From Candidatus Rhodoferax odensensis (GTDB lineage Bacteria; Pseudomonadota; Gammaproteobacteria; Burkholderiales; Burkholderiaceae_C): a DNA stretch of 64,000 bases. The stretch covers positions 124,001 to 188,000 of the forward strand of contig JADKDJ010000004.1 in the NCBI GenBank assembly GCA_016718405.1, given 5' to 3'. Both the position numbers and the translations under genes were made by a program. Of the stretch, positions 16,749 through 26,788 are shown piece after piece. The notes under the pieces were generated by a model. The model did not search any database and was not told the DNA's origin. It saw nothing but the letters and a program-made list of their open reading frames with translations. Within the stretch, counting starts at the first letter, position 1. Every line of letters starts with the position of its first letter.

Positions 16749-19262
16749 ATGACCATCGCCACTAACCCTGCCGCAGCACCCAATCAGCCCGTCACCCGCG
16801 CTACCGAACACGCCACCGACGGCAGCGCCGTTTTGCCCGTCAGTGTGCCGGCAGCCTTGCAGCTTCGCTTCAAGGAGGCGCTGGCCAGCGAACTTGATCA
16901 ACACCCCAATAACATCACCCTTGATGCGTGCCTGCGCGCCGCCGCCCACGCCTGCCGCGAGCTGCTGGCGCAGCGCTGGGCCACTACCCAGCGTGAAGAT
17001 AGTCAGGCCGAGCGCGCCAGTCGGTCCCGCCGCGTGCACTACCTTTCAATGGAGTTTCTGATGGGTCGGGCTCTGGGCAACGCGCTGGCGGCGCTGGGCC
17101 TTGACGCCTCGGCGCGTGAGGCCCTGGCCGGATCCGGGTTGCAGCTGTCCGACGTACTGGAACAAGAAAACGATGCCGCCTTGGGCAACGGCGGCTTGGG
17201 TCGCTTGGCGGCGTGTTTTCTGGACTCGTTTGCCGAGCTGGGGCTGCCATCCTTTGGGTACGGTTTGCGTTACCAATATGGCATGTTTGCGCAGCAGATT
17301 CAGGACGGCAAACAGGTGGAATCGCCCGACGACTGGATGCGCCAGGGCAACCCCTGGGAAATCGCTCGCCCGGAGCTGGCTTACCGGGTTGGCCTGGGCG
17401 GCCGGGTCGAGACCGAAGGCGGTGCCCGGCGCTGGGTACCGACCGAGTGGCTGGTGGCGCAGGCATTTGATTTTGTGGTGCCTGCCCACCACCGCGAACG
17501 GGTCGCGACGCTGCGCCAATGGCAGGCCAGCGCTGAGCGACCGATTGACTTCGCCGCATTCTGCGCTGGTGACTATGTGCAGGCGGCGCGCCATCGGGTG
17601 GATGCGGACGCGCTGAACTGGGTGTTGTACCCGGATGACAGTACGGCCGCCGGGCGCGCGTTGCGCCTCAAGCAGGAGGCCTTCTTGGTGAGCGCCTCCA
17701 TGCAGGACATCGTGGCCCGCCATCTGCGCGAACGCCCCAGCCTGGACGACCTGGGGCTGCGTAACGCGATCCATCTGAACGACACCCACCCCGCGCTGGC
17801 GCCCATCGAGTTGATGCGCCTCCTGCTCGACGAGCATGGCCTGACCTGGGAGCGCGCCTGGCGCATCACCCAGCAAGCGGTGTCGTATACCAACCATACC
17901 CTGATGCCCGAGGCACTGGAGACGTGGCCGGTGGCGCTGATGCAGGCTCTATTGCCACGTCATCTGGAGCTTGTTTTCGAGATCAACCACCGCTTTCTGA
18001 CCCTGGTGAGCCAACAGCATCCCGGCGACGATGCGATGGCGGCGCGAGTGTCCTTGATTGACGAGACCGGTGAGCGGCGCGTGCGCATGGCGGCGCTGGC
18101 CATTGTGGCCTCACACAAGGTCAATGGTGTCTCGGCGCTGCATTCCGAGCTGATGGTGCAAACCATCTTTGCCGACTACGCCAAACTGTTCCCGCAACGC
18201 TTTCACAACGTCACCAACGGCGTGACGCCCAGGCGCTGGTTGATGCAGGCCAATCCTGGTTTGTCGAGCTTGCTCGATGCGCGCATTGGCACCGGTTGGC
18301 GGCGCAACCTGTCCGGCCTGGCGGCGCTGCGCCCGCTGGCGGGTGATGCCAGTTTGCAGGCCGAGCTTCTGGCCGTGAAGCGCCATAACAAGGAGCGACT
18401 GGCGGCGCGTATTCGACGTGACCTGGGTCTGGTGTTGGACCCGACCAGTCTGTTTGATGTGCAAACCAAACGCATCCACGAGTACAAGCGCCAGCTGCTC
18501 AACATCCTGCACGTGGTGGCGCGTTACCAGGCCATTTTGGACGACCCCGCGGCCAACTGGGTGCCGCGCACGGTGGTGATTGCCGGCAAGGCGGCCAGTG
18601 CCTACCAGCAGGCCAAACTCATCATCGAGCTGGCGCACGATGTGGCCCGCGTGGTCAACCACGACCCACGCGTGGCCGATCGCCTCAAGCTCGTGTTCAT
18701 ACCCAACTACGGCGTCAGCCTGGCCGAGCTGATCATGCCGGCGGCGGACCTGAGCGAGCAGATTTCCACCGCAGGGACCGAGGCCTCCGGTACCGGCAAC
18801 ATGAAGTTCGCCCTCAACGGCGCACTGACCATCGGCACCTGGGACGGCGCCAACATCGAGATGGCGCAAGCCATGGGCGCCGACAATATGTTTGTCTTTG
18901 GCTTGCGCACCCATGAGGCGCAGCGCGTGCGCGAGCTGGGCTACGACCCGCGCCTGTATGTGGAAGAGAACCGTCAGCTCCAACGGGTCATGCATGCCAT
19001 CGGGGCCGGGGATTTCTCGCTGGGCAACGTCCAGCGTTACAAGCCCCTGGTGCAAAGCCTGCTGGGGCGCGACCACTACCTGCTGATGGCCGACTTCGCC
19101 AGTTATGTGGCGGCCCAGTCCAAGGTCGATGCCCTGTTTGCCCAGCCCGCCGCCTGGGCCGAGCGTGCCTTGCTCAATGTGGCCGCCATGGGTGAGTTTT
19201 CGTCCGACCACACCATCGCGCAGTACGTGGACCGCGTTTGGTCTGCCGCAGCGGTGGCGTGA
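16749..19262 (+). CDS. glgP: Glycogen/maltodextrin phosphorylase
   Basis: An 837-residue GT35 phosphorylase that releases glucose 1-phosphate from alpha-1,4-glucans. Recognised blocks are YLSMEFLMGRALGNAL, ENDAALGNGGLGRLAACF, VDVQTKRIHEYKRQ-type FDVQTKRIHEYKRQLLN, and the pyridoxal-phosphate site EASGTGNMKFALNGA (Lys near residue 686). The ATG at 16749 is preferred to an upstream GTG in the same frame because the extra 22 residues look non-coding. It heads glgP-glgB-glgX-malQ and is divergent from malK, so both probably share control. Confidence 0.95.
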   Translation: MTIATNPAAAPNQPVTRATEHATDGSAVLPVSVPAALQLRFKEALASELDQHPNNITLDACLRAAAHACRELLAQRWATTQREDSQAERASRSRRVHYLSMEFLMGRALGNALAALGLDASAREALAGSGLQLSDVLEQENDAALGNGGLGRLAACFLDSFAELGLPSFGYGLRYQYGMFAQQIQDGKQVESPDDWMRQGNPWEIARPELAYRVGLGGRVETEGGARRWVPTEWLVAQAFDFVVPAHHRERVATLRQWQASAERPIDFAAFCAGDYVQAARHRVDADALNWVLYPDDSTAAGRALRLKQEAFLVSASMQDIVARHLRERPSLDDLGLRNAIHLNDTHPALAPIELMRLLLDEHGLTWERAWRITQQAVSYTNHTLMPEALETWPVALMQALLPRHLELVFEINHRFLTLVSQQHPGDDAMAARVSLIDETGERRVRMAALAIVASHKVNGVSALHSELMVQTIFADYAKLFPQRFHNVTNGVTPRRWLMQANPGLSSLLDARIGTGWRRNLSGLAALRPLAGDASLQAELLAVKRHNKERLAARIRRDLGLVLDPTSLFDVQTKRIHEYKRQLLNILHVVARYQAILDDPAANWVPRTVVIAGKAASAYQQAKLIIELAHDVARVVNHDPRVADRLKLVFIPNYGVSLAELIMPAADLSEQISTAGTEASGTGNMKFALNGALTIGTWDGANIEMAQAMGADNMFVFGLRTHEAQRVRELGYDPRLYVEENRQLQRVMHAIGAGDFSLGNVQRYKPLVQSLLGRDHYLLMADFASYVAAQSKVDALFAQPAAWAERALLNVAAMGEFSSDHTIAQYVDRVWSAAAVA

Positions 19263-19731
19263 GGTGAAGAGCCTCTGGGGTAGGACTGTCACACACTGAA
19301 GCGTTTTCTGTTCATGGTCGCGTTGCATCACGCCTGTCCACCGGTTGAAGGTAAGGGACATCAGTCAAGAACCAGGGACCGGGTCTGTGTGGGCCGTGGA
19401 CGCTGGGCTGGTCGGCTCCGCAAATGTCCCCCGGCCCTCGGCCTCCTCCTGTATTTTTCTGCGCCATCCAGCCCAGCGCCCTCGCGGGCAAAGGGTGGTG
19501 GGGTCCCGTTGGAATACCCATCCGCTCGCACGATTGGGACGATGGGGTGCTGCGTGCGGAGGCATCAAGGAGGAGGCCGCAGGCCGGGGGACAGCCGCAG
19601 CACGCAGTACCACGTCATCCCAATCTCGCCGATCCGCTCGCGGCAGGTGCCTACTGGACGTTCTCATGTTGGCGAACAGCGCTAGGACGACCATGCCAGC
19701 GCAGCGCCTTGGGCTTAAACGAAGTGGGGTT
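19263..19731. repeat. Intergenic stem-loop repeats between glgP and glgB
   Basis: No gene is supported in this 469-bp gap. Two inverted-repeat pairs are visible. TGTCCCCCGGCC, two variable bases, then CGGCCTCCTCCT at 19425-19450 matches the reverse complement of 19568-19593 with 2 mismatches in 26. ATTGGGACGATGGGGTGCTG near 19533 pairs imperfectly with 19594-19623 (CCGCAGCACGCAGTACCACG). The look is that of an interspersed palindromic repeat. It could attenuate or insulate glgB expression from glgP. Confidence 0.6.
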
Positions 19732-21636
19732 ATGACCCCCAATACCCTGACCCCTAATACCCCCAATATCGCGCCGCGCGACCTGCTGGACCTGGCTGAG
19801 GGTTCGCATTTGCGGCCCTACACGGTGTTGGGCGCACACCCGGCGCGCCAGGCGGGTGTGGATGGTGTGCGCTTTGCGGTGTGGGCGCCGCGCGCGCAAG
19901 CGGTGGCGGTGGTGGGTGACTTCAACCAATGGAACGGGCGCGAGCATGCGATGCGCTTGCACACCGAAGCGGGCGTGTGGGTGTTGTTTGTGCCGCGCCT
20001 GGGCGTGGGCGATCTGTACAAGTTTGAGATCACCGGCGGCGACGGGCAACGCCTGGCGCTCAAGGCCGATCCGTATGGTTTGGCAGCGGAACTGCGACCC
20101 GCCACCGCCAGCCGGGTGGCCAAGCTCGGCCCGCGCAAGAAGTTATCGCCCGAACGAGTTGCCGCCAATCGGACCGATGCGCCGATCTCGATCTACGAGG
20201 TGCATCCGGGCTCGTGGCGGCGCAATGCGGATGGTGGCTTCTTGAACTGGGACGAACTCGCTGACACTTTGCCAGCCTACGCAGCCGACCTGGGTTTCAC
20301 CCACATCGAGCTGTTGCCGGTGAGTGAACACCCGTTTGACGGCTCCTGGGGTTACCAGGCACTTGGCTTGCACGCGGTGAGCGCGCGCTTTGGATCGAGC
20401 GCAGGCCTGCATCGATTTGTACGGACCTGTCACCAGCTCGGCCTGGGCGTGTTGCTCGATTGGGTGCCGGCGCACTTTCCCATGGACGAGCATGGCCCGG
20501 CCAGGTTCGACGGCGAGGCCTTGTACGAATACAGCGACCCGCGAGAAGGGCTGCATTGCGATTGGGGCACGCTGATCTACGACTTTGCCAAGCCGCAGGT
20601 GCGCAACTTCCTGGTCGGCAATGCGCTGTACTGGTTGGAGCAGTTTGGTGTGGACGGCCTGCGCGTCGATGCCGTGGCGTCCATGCTGTACCGCGACTAC
20701 TCACGAGCCAGCGGTGAATGGATTCCCAACGCGCAGGGCGGGCGTGAAAACCTGGAGGCGATTGGCCTGCTGCGCCAGCTCAACGCGACGCTGCGCCAGC
20801 ACGCGCCGGGCGCCATGATCGTGGCCGAGGAGTCATCCACCTTTCCCGGCGTCTCGGCACCGCTTGAGGCGGGCGGCTTGGGTTTTCAGTTCAAGTGGAA
20901 CATGGGCTGGATGAACGACACCTTGCAGTACATGCGCGAGGACCCGGTTCACCGCCGCTGGCACCACGACAAAATGACCTTTGGCTTGGTCTATGCATTT
21001 AGCGAGCACTTTGTGCTGGCCCTGTCGCACGACGAGGTGGTGCACGGCAAGGGCTCGATGTTGGGCAAGATGCCTGGCCAGGACTGGCAGAAGTTTGCCA
21101 ACCTGCGCGCCTACTACGGTTTCATGTGGGGACACCCCGGCAAGAAGCTGCTGTTCATGGGCCAGGAGTTTGCGCAGCGCAGCGAGTGGAACCATGGCAC
21201 GCCATTGCCTTGGGACCTGCTGCAGGAAACGCCCCACCAGGGCGTGCAGAAACTGGTGCGTGATCTCAACGCGCTGTACCGCCAGCACCCAGCCTTGCAT
21301 CAGCTCGATGGCGATGCAGCTGGCTTTGCGTGGTTGCTGTCTGACCAGGCCGAACTGTCGGTGCTGGCCTGGCTGCGCCGTGACAAGGCAGACGCCATGA
21401 TGGTGGTGGTGTGCAACTTCACGCCGGTGCCGCGAGACGGCTTTCGGCTGGGCGTACCGGCCGGCGCCCGGGCGTGGCGCGAAGCGCTCAATACCAACGC
21501 CGCGTCGTATGGCGGGACCGGCCTGGGCAACTCGGCTTCAAGTTTGGTGGTGCAATCCATAGCCGCGCAGGCGCAAGCACAATCCATCACACTCACCCTG
21601 CCGCCTCTGGCCACGCTGTTTCTGGTGCCACAGTGA
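19732..21636 (+). CDS. glgB: 1,4-alpha-glucan branching enzyme
   Basis: A 634-residue GH13 branching enzyme that makes alpha-1,6 branches in glycogen. It has an N-terminal CBM48 domain (FAVWAPRAQAVAVVGDFNQW) and the catalytic blocks VLLDWVPAHFP, DGLRVDAVASMLY (nucleophile Asp ~312), MIVAEESS (Glu ~366) and LSHDEVVHGKGSM (Asp ~434). Relative to E. coli GlgB (728 residues) it lacks the first ~95 residues, the N1 domain. The ATG chosen has only a weak ribosome-binding site; an in-frame ATG at 19693 is an alternative. glgX overlaps or follows within 11 bases. Confidence 0.94.
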   Translation: MTPNTLTPNTPNIAPRDLLDLAEGSHLRPYTVLGAHPARQAGVDGVRFAVWAPRAQAVAVVGDFNQWNGREHAMRLHTEAGVWVLFVPRLGVGDLYKFEITGGDGQRLALKADPYGLAAELRPATASRVAKLGPRKKLSPERVAANRTDAPISIYEVHPGSWRRNADGGFLNWDELADTLPAYAADLGFTHIELLPVSEHPFDGSWGYQALGLHAVSARFGSSAGLHRFVRTCHQLGLGVLLDWVPAHFPMDEHGPARFDGEALYEYSDPREGLHCDWGTLIYDFAKPQVRNFLVGNALYWLEQFGVDGLRVDAVASMLYRDYSRASGEWIPNAQGGRENLEAIGLLRQLNATLRQHAPGAMIVAEESSTFPGVSAPLEAGGLGFQFKWNMGWMNDTLQYMREDPVHRRWHHDKMTFGLVYAFSEHFVLALSHDEVVHGKGSMLGKMPGQDWQKFANLRAYYGFMWGHPGKKLLFMGQEFAQRSEWNHGTPLPWDLLQETPHQGVQKLVRDLNALYRQHPALHQLDGDAAGFAWLLSDQAELSVLAWLRRDKADAMMVVVCNFTPVPRDGFRLGVPAGARAWREALNTNAASYGGTGLGNSASSLVVQSIAAQAQAQSITLTLPPLATLFLVPQ

Positions 21637-21647
21637 CGGGCTTCAAC

Positions 21648-23753
21648 ATGTCCAACTCCCACCCCCTTTACTCAGCCGACATGCGACCCGGCCGCACCGA
21701 GCCCATGGGCGCGCAGGTACGCGATGACGGCGTCAACTTTGCGGTCTTCTCGCGACACGCCGAGCGCATCGAAGTCTGTGTGTTCGACGCGAACGGTCAA
21801 CAGGAGTTGCAGCGCTTCAGTCTGTTCGGACCGCATGACGGCGTGTTCCATGGTTTCCTGCCGGGCGCGAGCGCCGGTCTGGTGTATGGTCTGCGCGCCC
21901 ACGGCCCCTATCAGCCGCAAGAAGGGCACTGCTTCAACCCCAACAAGCTGTTGCTAGACCCGTACGCGCGCCAGATCGTCGGCCGTTTCGAATGGCGCGC
22001 CGAGCACCACGCCTACACCCTGGATCACCCGCTGGGCACGCTCTCCTACGACACGCGCGACAACGGCCCGTATGCGCTAAAGGCACGCGTGGCGGGGCCG
22101 GACCGGGTGTCAGCGGCTTGCTTCAACCGACCGCGCCACGCGGCCTCTGAATTGGTCTTGTACGAGTTGCATGTCAAGGGCTTCAGCCAGTTGATGCCGG
22201 GTATGCCCGAGGCGCTGCGCGGCAGCTATGCAGCCCTGGCGCACCCCGCCAGCATTGCCCACTTCAAACGCCTTGGCGTCACCACGCTGTCGCTGTTGCC
22301 AGTGCAGTACTGCATCGACGAGCCGGCGCTCGCGGCCAAGAGCCTGTGCAACTACTGGGGCTACAACACGCTGGGCTTCTTCTGCCCCGATCCGCGTTTG
22401 GCGACGCAACGCGACGACCCGAGTGCGATGCTGGCCGAGTTCCGCGAGATGGTGACCACGCTGCACGCCAATGGCCTGGAGGTGGTGCTGGACGTGGTCT
22501 ACAACCACACGCCCGAAGGCAGCGAGCAGGGGCCGTGCCTGAGTTTTCGTGGTCTGGACAACGCCACCTGGTACCGCCATGTGAGCGACGACCCCGGGCG
22601 TTGCGAAAACCTCACCGGCTGCGGCAACACGGTCAATGTGGCACATCCCCAGGTGACGCAGTTTGTGTTGGACTCGCTGCGCTACTGGGTCCAGGTGATG
22701 GGGGTGGACGGCTTCAGGTTTGACCTGGCGCCGGTCTTGGGCCGCACCGATCTGGGCTACCAGTCGGACGCGGCCTTCTTCACCGCGTTGCGCCAAGACC
22801 CGGTGCTGGCGCAGGTTCACTTGATTGCAGAGCCTTGGGATGGCGGGCCGCGCGGATACCAGTTGGGGCGCTTTCCGGGGCGCTTCATGGAGTGGAACGA
22901 CAAGTTCCGCGACGCCGTGCGCGGCTACTGGCTGGGCAGCGGCGTGACGCGTGGCGAGCTGGCGCGGCGCTTTACCGCGTCCAGTGACCTGTTTCACCAC
23001 TCGCAGCGACTGCCCAGCGCGTCGATCAATTTTCTGAGTGTGCACGACGGCTACACCTTGGCCGACGTCGTCAGCTACAGCACCAAACACAACCACGCCA
23101 ATGGCGAGCACAACCGAGACGGTCGCGATGACGAGCTGTGTGCCAACTTCGGCTGTGAAGGCCCCACCGACGACCCCGCTATTGCCGAGCGGCGCGAGCG
23201 CGTGCGCCGTGCCATGATGGCCACACTCTTGCTGGCCCAAGGCACACCCATGTTGTGTGCCGGCGACGAATTCGGCCACAGCCAGCAGGGCAACAACAAC
23301 GCCTATTGCCAGGACAACCCCACCGGCTGGCTGGACTGGGCGCATGCGCAAGACGACTTCACCGCGTTAGTGGCTCACTTGACAGCGCTGCGCCGTAGCG
23401 AGCCCGTGCTGCGTCGCGACGCCTGGCAGTCGCCGCTGGCTGGCGACAGCAGGTGTGATGTGAGCTGGTTGCGCGCCGACGGCGGCGCGATGGCTGTCGA
23501 CGACTGGCATGACCCGAGCCAGCGTGCCCTGGGCTGTTTGCTGCAAGGGAGCGTCGCCGGACCTGGTGAGGCAACGCGTTGTCTGCTGCTGTTCAACCCG
23601 GCCCAGGCGTCAACCCGGTTTGCACTGCCCGCGGGGAACTGGCAAGTGGCCCTGGACAGCAGCGCTGCCGAGCCCGGCGCAAGAGGTCTGGTCTGCGACC
23701 ATTTGCTGCTGGGCCCCCATACGCTGACGGTGCTGCGATGCACTCCGACTTGA
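21648..23753 (+). CDS. glgX: Glycogen debranching enzyme
   Basis: A 701-residue GH13 enzyme that removes limit-dextrin branches. A CBM48-like N-terminus (GVNFAVFSRHAERIEVCVFD) is followed by VVLDVVYNHTPEG, DGFRFDLAPVLGR (nucleophile Asp), LIAEPWD (catalytic Glu) and INFLSVHDGYTLADVVSY. The start could also be the GTG at 21633, which overlaps the glgB stop and would give translational coupling; ATG at 21648 is kept because the protein starts cleanly there. Works with GlgP and MalQ on branched glucans. Confidence 0.94.
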   Translation: MSNSHPLYSADMRPGRTEPMGAQVRDDGVNFAVFSRHAERIEVCVFDANGQQELQRFSLFGPHDGVFHGFLPGASAGLVYGLRAHGPYQPQEGHCFNPNKLLLDPYARQIVGRFEWRAEHHAYTLDHPLGTLSYDTRDNGPYALKARVAGPDRVSAACFNRPRHAASELVLYELHVKGFSQLMPGMPEALRGSYAALAHPASIAHFKRLGVTTLSLLPVQYCIDEPALAAKSLCNYWGYNTLGFFCPDPRLATQRDDPSAMLAEFREMVTTLHANGLEVVLDVVYNHTPEGSEQGPCLSFRGLDNATWYRHVSDDPGRCENLTGCGNTVNVAHPQVTQFVLDSLRYWVQVMGVDGFRFDLAPVLGRTDLGYQSDAAFFTALRQDPVLAQVHLIAEPWDGGPRGYQLGRFPGRFMEWNDKFRDAVRGYWLGSGVTRGELARRFTASSDLFHHSQRLPSASINFLSVHDGYTLADVVSYSTKHNHANGEHNRDGRDDELCANFGCEGPTDDPAIAERRERVRRAMMATLLLAQGTPMLCAGDEFGHSQQGNNNAYCQDNPTGWLDWAHAQDDFTALVAHLTALRRSEPVLRRDAWQSPLAGDSRCDVSWLRADGGAMAVDDWHDPSQRALGCLLQGSVAGPGEATRCLLLFNPAQASTRFALPAGNWQVALDSSAAEPGARGLVCDHLLLGPHTLTVLRCTPT

Positions 23754-25351
23754 GCGTCTTGCGCCAGCAGTTCGAACACAAACTGCCCGGCGACGAATTT
23801 TCAACCCTGGATGAGAGCTTGACCATGATCGATCTTCAGCAGCGCAGTGCCGGCGTTTTGTTGCACATCACTTCCCTGCCCGGCCCGCACGGCGTTGGTG
23901 ACTTTGGACCGGACGCCTACCGCTTTGTGGATTGGCTGGTCAGCGCCGGCCAGCGCATCTGGCAGCTTCTGCCCATGACGCCGATCGGCCCGGGCGATTC
24001 GCCGTATCAGAGCGTCTCGGCGTTTGCCGGCAGTCCCTTGATGGTGGCGCTCGAACCGCTGGTGCAGGCGGGGTGGTTGGCGAGCCCGACGCTACCAGCC
24101 GAGGGCTTCGACGCCGACAAAGTGGACTTTTCCAAGGTGGTGCCTTGGCGCATGGCTCAGTTGCGCGCCGCGTCGCAGGGCTTTTTTGCCAGTGCCGACA
24201 GCCAAGCGCGAGCCAGTTTCGAGACTTGGTGCATTCAGCGTGACGAGTGGCTGGACGATTACGCGCTGTTCATGGCCTTGGAGACCGTACACCAGGGGCA
24301 ACCGTGGTGGCAGTGGGATGCGTCGCTGCGAAAACGCGACGCGCAGGCCATGGAGACCGCGCGGCGACAGCACATGCAGGAGATGCGTTACTGGAAGTTT
24401 GTGCAATGGTGTTTCGACACACAGGCCGCCGCGCTCAAGGTCTACGCCAACGCCAGGGGCGTGGCACTCATGGGCGACCTGCCGATCTTCATCGCGCACC
24501 ACAGCGTGGATTGCTGGGCGCGGCCCGATCTGTACTGCCTTGATGACCAGTTCCAGCCCACGGTGGTGGCCGGCGTGCCGCCCGATGACATGGGGCCCGA
24601 CGGCCAGCGCTGGGGCAACCCCTTGTACCGTTGGGACCGCATGGCGGCCGAGGACTTTGCCTGGTGGACGGCGCGCGTACGCCGCGCGCTGGACCACGCC
24701 GATGTGTTCCGCATCGATCACTTTCGCGGCTTCGCCGGCTATTGGGAGATCCCGGCGACTTGCCCCACGGCCAAGGAAGGTACTTGGCAACCCGGCCCTG
24801 GCAAGCCCTTGTTTGATGCAATTGCGCGGGCCCTGGGCACCTTGCCGATCGTTGCCGAGGACTTGGGCCTGATAACGCCGGATGTGATCGCGCTGCGCGA
24901 TGGATGCGGCTTTCCTGGCATGAAGATCCTGCAGTTCGCGTTTGGTGGCGACGGGACACATGAGTTCTTGCCGCACAACTACACGCCGCCGAGTTTCGTC
25001 TATACCGGCACCCATGACAACGACACCGTCAAGGGCTGGTGGCACAGCGCCACTGACCGCGAGCGTGCCTACGCCGGAGCCTACCTGGCCGCGACCGAGC
25101 ATGACATTCATTGGGCCATGATCCGCGCCGCCTGCAACTCGGTCGCGCGTCAGGCGGTCTTTCCGCTGCAGGATGTGCTGGGGCTGGATGGCCGGCACCG
25201 CATGAATGTGCCCGGCACTTGCGGCGGCAATTGGGGCTGGCGAGTTCGTGCGGAGATGCTGGGCGCCGAGCCGGCACGCGTGCTGGGCCTCATTTCGGCG
25301 GCCAGTGGCCGCGGACCTTTTGAGCTGATGTCGGGAAAGCGAACTAATTGA
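23738..25351 (+). CDS. malQ: 4-alpha-glucanotransferase (amylomaltase)
   Basis: A GH77 enzyme that shuffles glucan units between maltodextrins and frees glucose for the glucokinases. Recognised blocks are GVLLHITSLPGPHGVGDFGP, GDSPYQSVSAFAGSPL, LMGDLPIFIAHHSVD, ADVFRIDHFRGFAGYWEIP (nucleophile Asp), LPIVAEDLG (Glu) and YTGTHDNDTVKGW (Asp). The 537-residue version starts inside glgX (16-base overlap). An in-frame ATG at 23826 would give 508 residues beginning MIDLQQRSAGVLLH and is nearly as likely. Confidence 0.93.
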   Translation: MHSDLSVLRQQFEHKLPGDEFSTLDESLTMIDLQQRSAGVLLHITSLPGPHGVGDFGPDAYRFVDWLVSAGQRIWQLLPMTPIGPGDSPYQSVSAFAGSPLMVALEPLVQAGWLASPTLPAEGFDADKVDFSKVVPWRMAQLRAASQGFFASADSQARASFETWCIQRDEWLDDYALFMALETVHQGQPWWQWDASLRKRDAQAMETARRQHMQEMRYWKFVQWCFDTQAAALKVYANARGVALMGDLPIFIAHHSVDCWARPDLYCLDDQFQPTVVAGVPPDDMGPDGQRWGNPLYRWDRMAAEDFAWWTARVRRALDHADVFRIDHFRGFAGYWEIPATCPTAKEGTWQPGPGKPLFDAIARALGTLPIVAEDLGLITPDVIALRDGCGFPGMKILQFAFGGDGTHEFLPHNYTPPSFVYTGTHDNDTVKGWWHSATDRERAYAGAYLAATEHDIHWAMIRAACNSVARQAVFPLQDVLGLDGRHRMNVPGTCGGNWGWRVRAEMLGAEPARVLGLISAASGRGPFELMSGKRTN

Positions 25352-25399
25352 CGTTGCGGCTCCGCCTTGATCCGGCCGACGCTGCAGGCGGCGCGCGCC

Positions 25400-26788
25400 A
25401 TGACTGAGCCTGCATTCAGTCGGCCGCGTATTCGCGCACGCCCAAAGCTGCTCGCCATCGCCTGGCCACTGCTGGCCGAACTTCTGCTTGGCTTTGGCGT
25501 GGGCCTGTTGGGGCTGTCGTTGGCCTCACAAGTATCGGACACGGCGTCGGCGGGCTTTGCGCTGTCCAACCATGTGTTTGCCACCTTCTTCCTGCTGTTT
25601 CGCATCGTCAGCATGGGCGTGAGTGTGGTGGTCACCCAAAGCCTGGGCGCCGGCGATCGGCTGGGCGCCGAACGCACCGCGCGCGCTGCCCTAGGCGCCA
25701 GCACCTGGTTGGGCCTGGGTACCGGCCTGGTGGTGTTCTTTGGCGCAGGCCCGCTGTTGTCGTGGTTGAACGCGCCCGCGGCGGTGCATGCGTTGGCTCA
25801 GCCCTATTTGCAAATGTTGGCGTTGGCGCTTGCGCTGGACGCGTGGAACGCCAGCATGTCGGCTGTGATGCGCGCCCACCTGCGTCCGCGCGAGACCATG
25901 TTCAACATCCTGCTGATGCACATCGTGCACCTGCTGTTGTGTGTGCCGCTGATGCGCGGGATCGGTCCCATCCCGGCCCTGGGGCTGGCGGGCTTCGCGT
26001 TGGCGATGGCCATCAGTCGCGTCCTTGGGTTGTGGGTGCATCTGGTGCTGTGGCGCTGGCGCCTGGCGCTGGTGCCGCGTTGGCGTGACTGGTGGACTGT
26101 GCCTTGGGCGCAGTTGGCCCCGGTGCTGCATATCGGACTGCCGGGTGCGGCTGAAAACGTGGCGTACCGTGTCGCCATGCTGATGTCGATGACGGTGGTG
26201 GCCGGCCTGGGTGTGCCACAGCTCGCCACCCACAGCTATGCCTCGCAGGTGATGAATGTGATTGTGCTGTTTTGCGTGGCACTGGGCTTTGCGTGCGAGA
26301 TCCTGGTCGGCCACCTGATTGGCGCCGGTCACCTGCATGAGGCCAACCGTCTGGTGCGTAAATGCCTGGCGGTGGGGCTGGGCGTGTCTACCTGCATCGC
26401 CTTGCTGGCGGCCGTCACGGCGCCATGGACGCTACGCCTGTTCACCAATGACCCGGCCATCATCGCCAGTGCCAGCACCTTGTTGTGGCTGACCGTGTTG
26501 CTGGAGCCCGGCCGCACTTGCAACGTGGTGGTGATCAACGCCTTGCGCGCCACCGGGGATGCGCGCTTTCCGGTGATGGCGGGCGCCCTATCGATGTTGC
26601 TGGTGATGGCCGGTGGCTCATGGTTGCTGGGCGTCTACTTCCAGCTCGGCCTGGTGGGCGTGTGGATCGCCTACGCCGCTGACGAGTGGCTGCGCGGCCT
26701 GATCATGGCCGCACGCTGGCTTAGGCTCGGCTGGGTGCCCGCGGCGGTGGCGACGCGACGCAGGATTGTGCGGCAGGTGACGGGGTAG
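25400..26788 (+). CDS. MATE family efflux transporter
   Basis: A 462-residue membrane protein with 12 predicted helices in two halves. It shows the MATE pattern FRIVSMGVSVVVTQSLGAGDRLGAERTAR and the second-half counterpart VALGFACEILVGHLIGAGHLHEANRLVR. Likely a cation-coupled exporter of organic compounds; the substrate is unknown. The ATG at 25400 is chosen over an upstream TTG. Its last ~40 codons are part of a ~1-kb direct repeat found again at 36074, where the MATE sequence is only a fragment. Confidence 0.9.
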   Translation: MTEPAFSRPRIRARPKLLAIAWPLLAELLLGFGVGLLGLSLASQVSDTASAGFALSNHVFATFFLLFRIVSMGVSVVVTQSLGAGDRLGAERTARAALGASTWLGLGTGLVVFFGAGPLLSWLNAPAAVHALAQPYLQMLALALALDAWNASMSAVMRAHLRPRETMFNILLMHIVHLLLCVPLMRGIGPIPALGLAGFALAMAISRVLGLWVHLVLWRWRLALVPRWRDWWTVPWAQLAPVLHIGLPGAAENVAYRVAMLMSMTVVAGLGVPQLATHSYASQVMNVIVLFCVALGFACEILVGHLIGAGHLHEANRLVRKCLAVGLGVSTCIALLAAVTAPWTLRLFTNDPAIIASASTLLWLTVLLEPGRTCNVVVINALRATGDARFPVMAGALSMLLVMAGGSWLLGVYFQLGLVGVWIAYAADEWLRGLIMAARWLRLGWVPAAVATRRRIVRQVTG

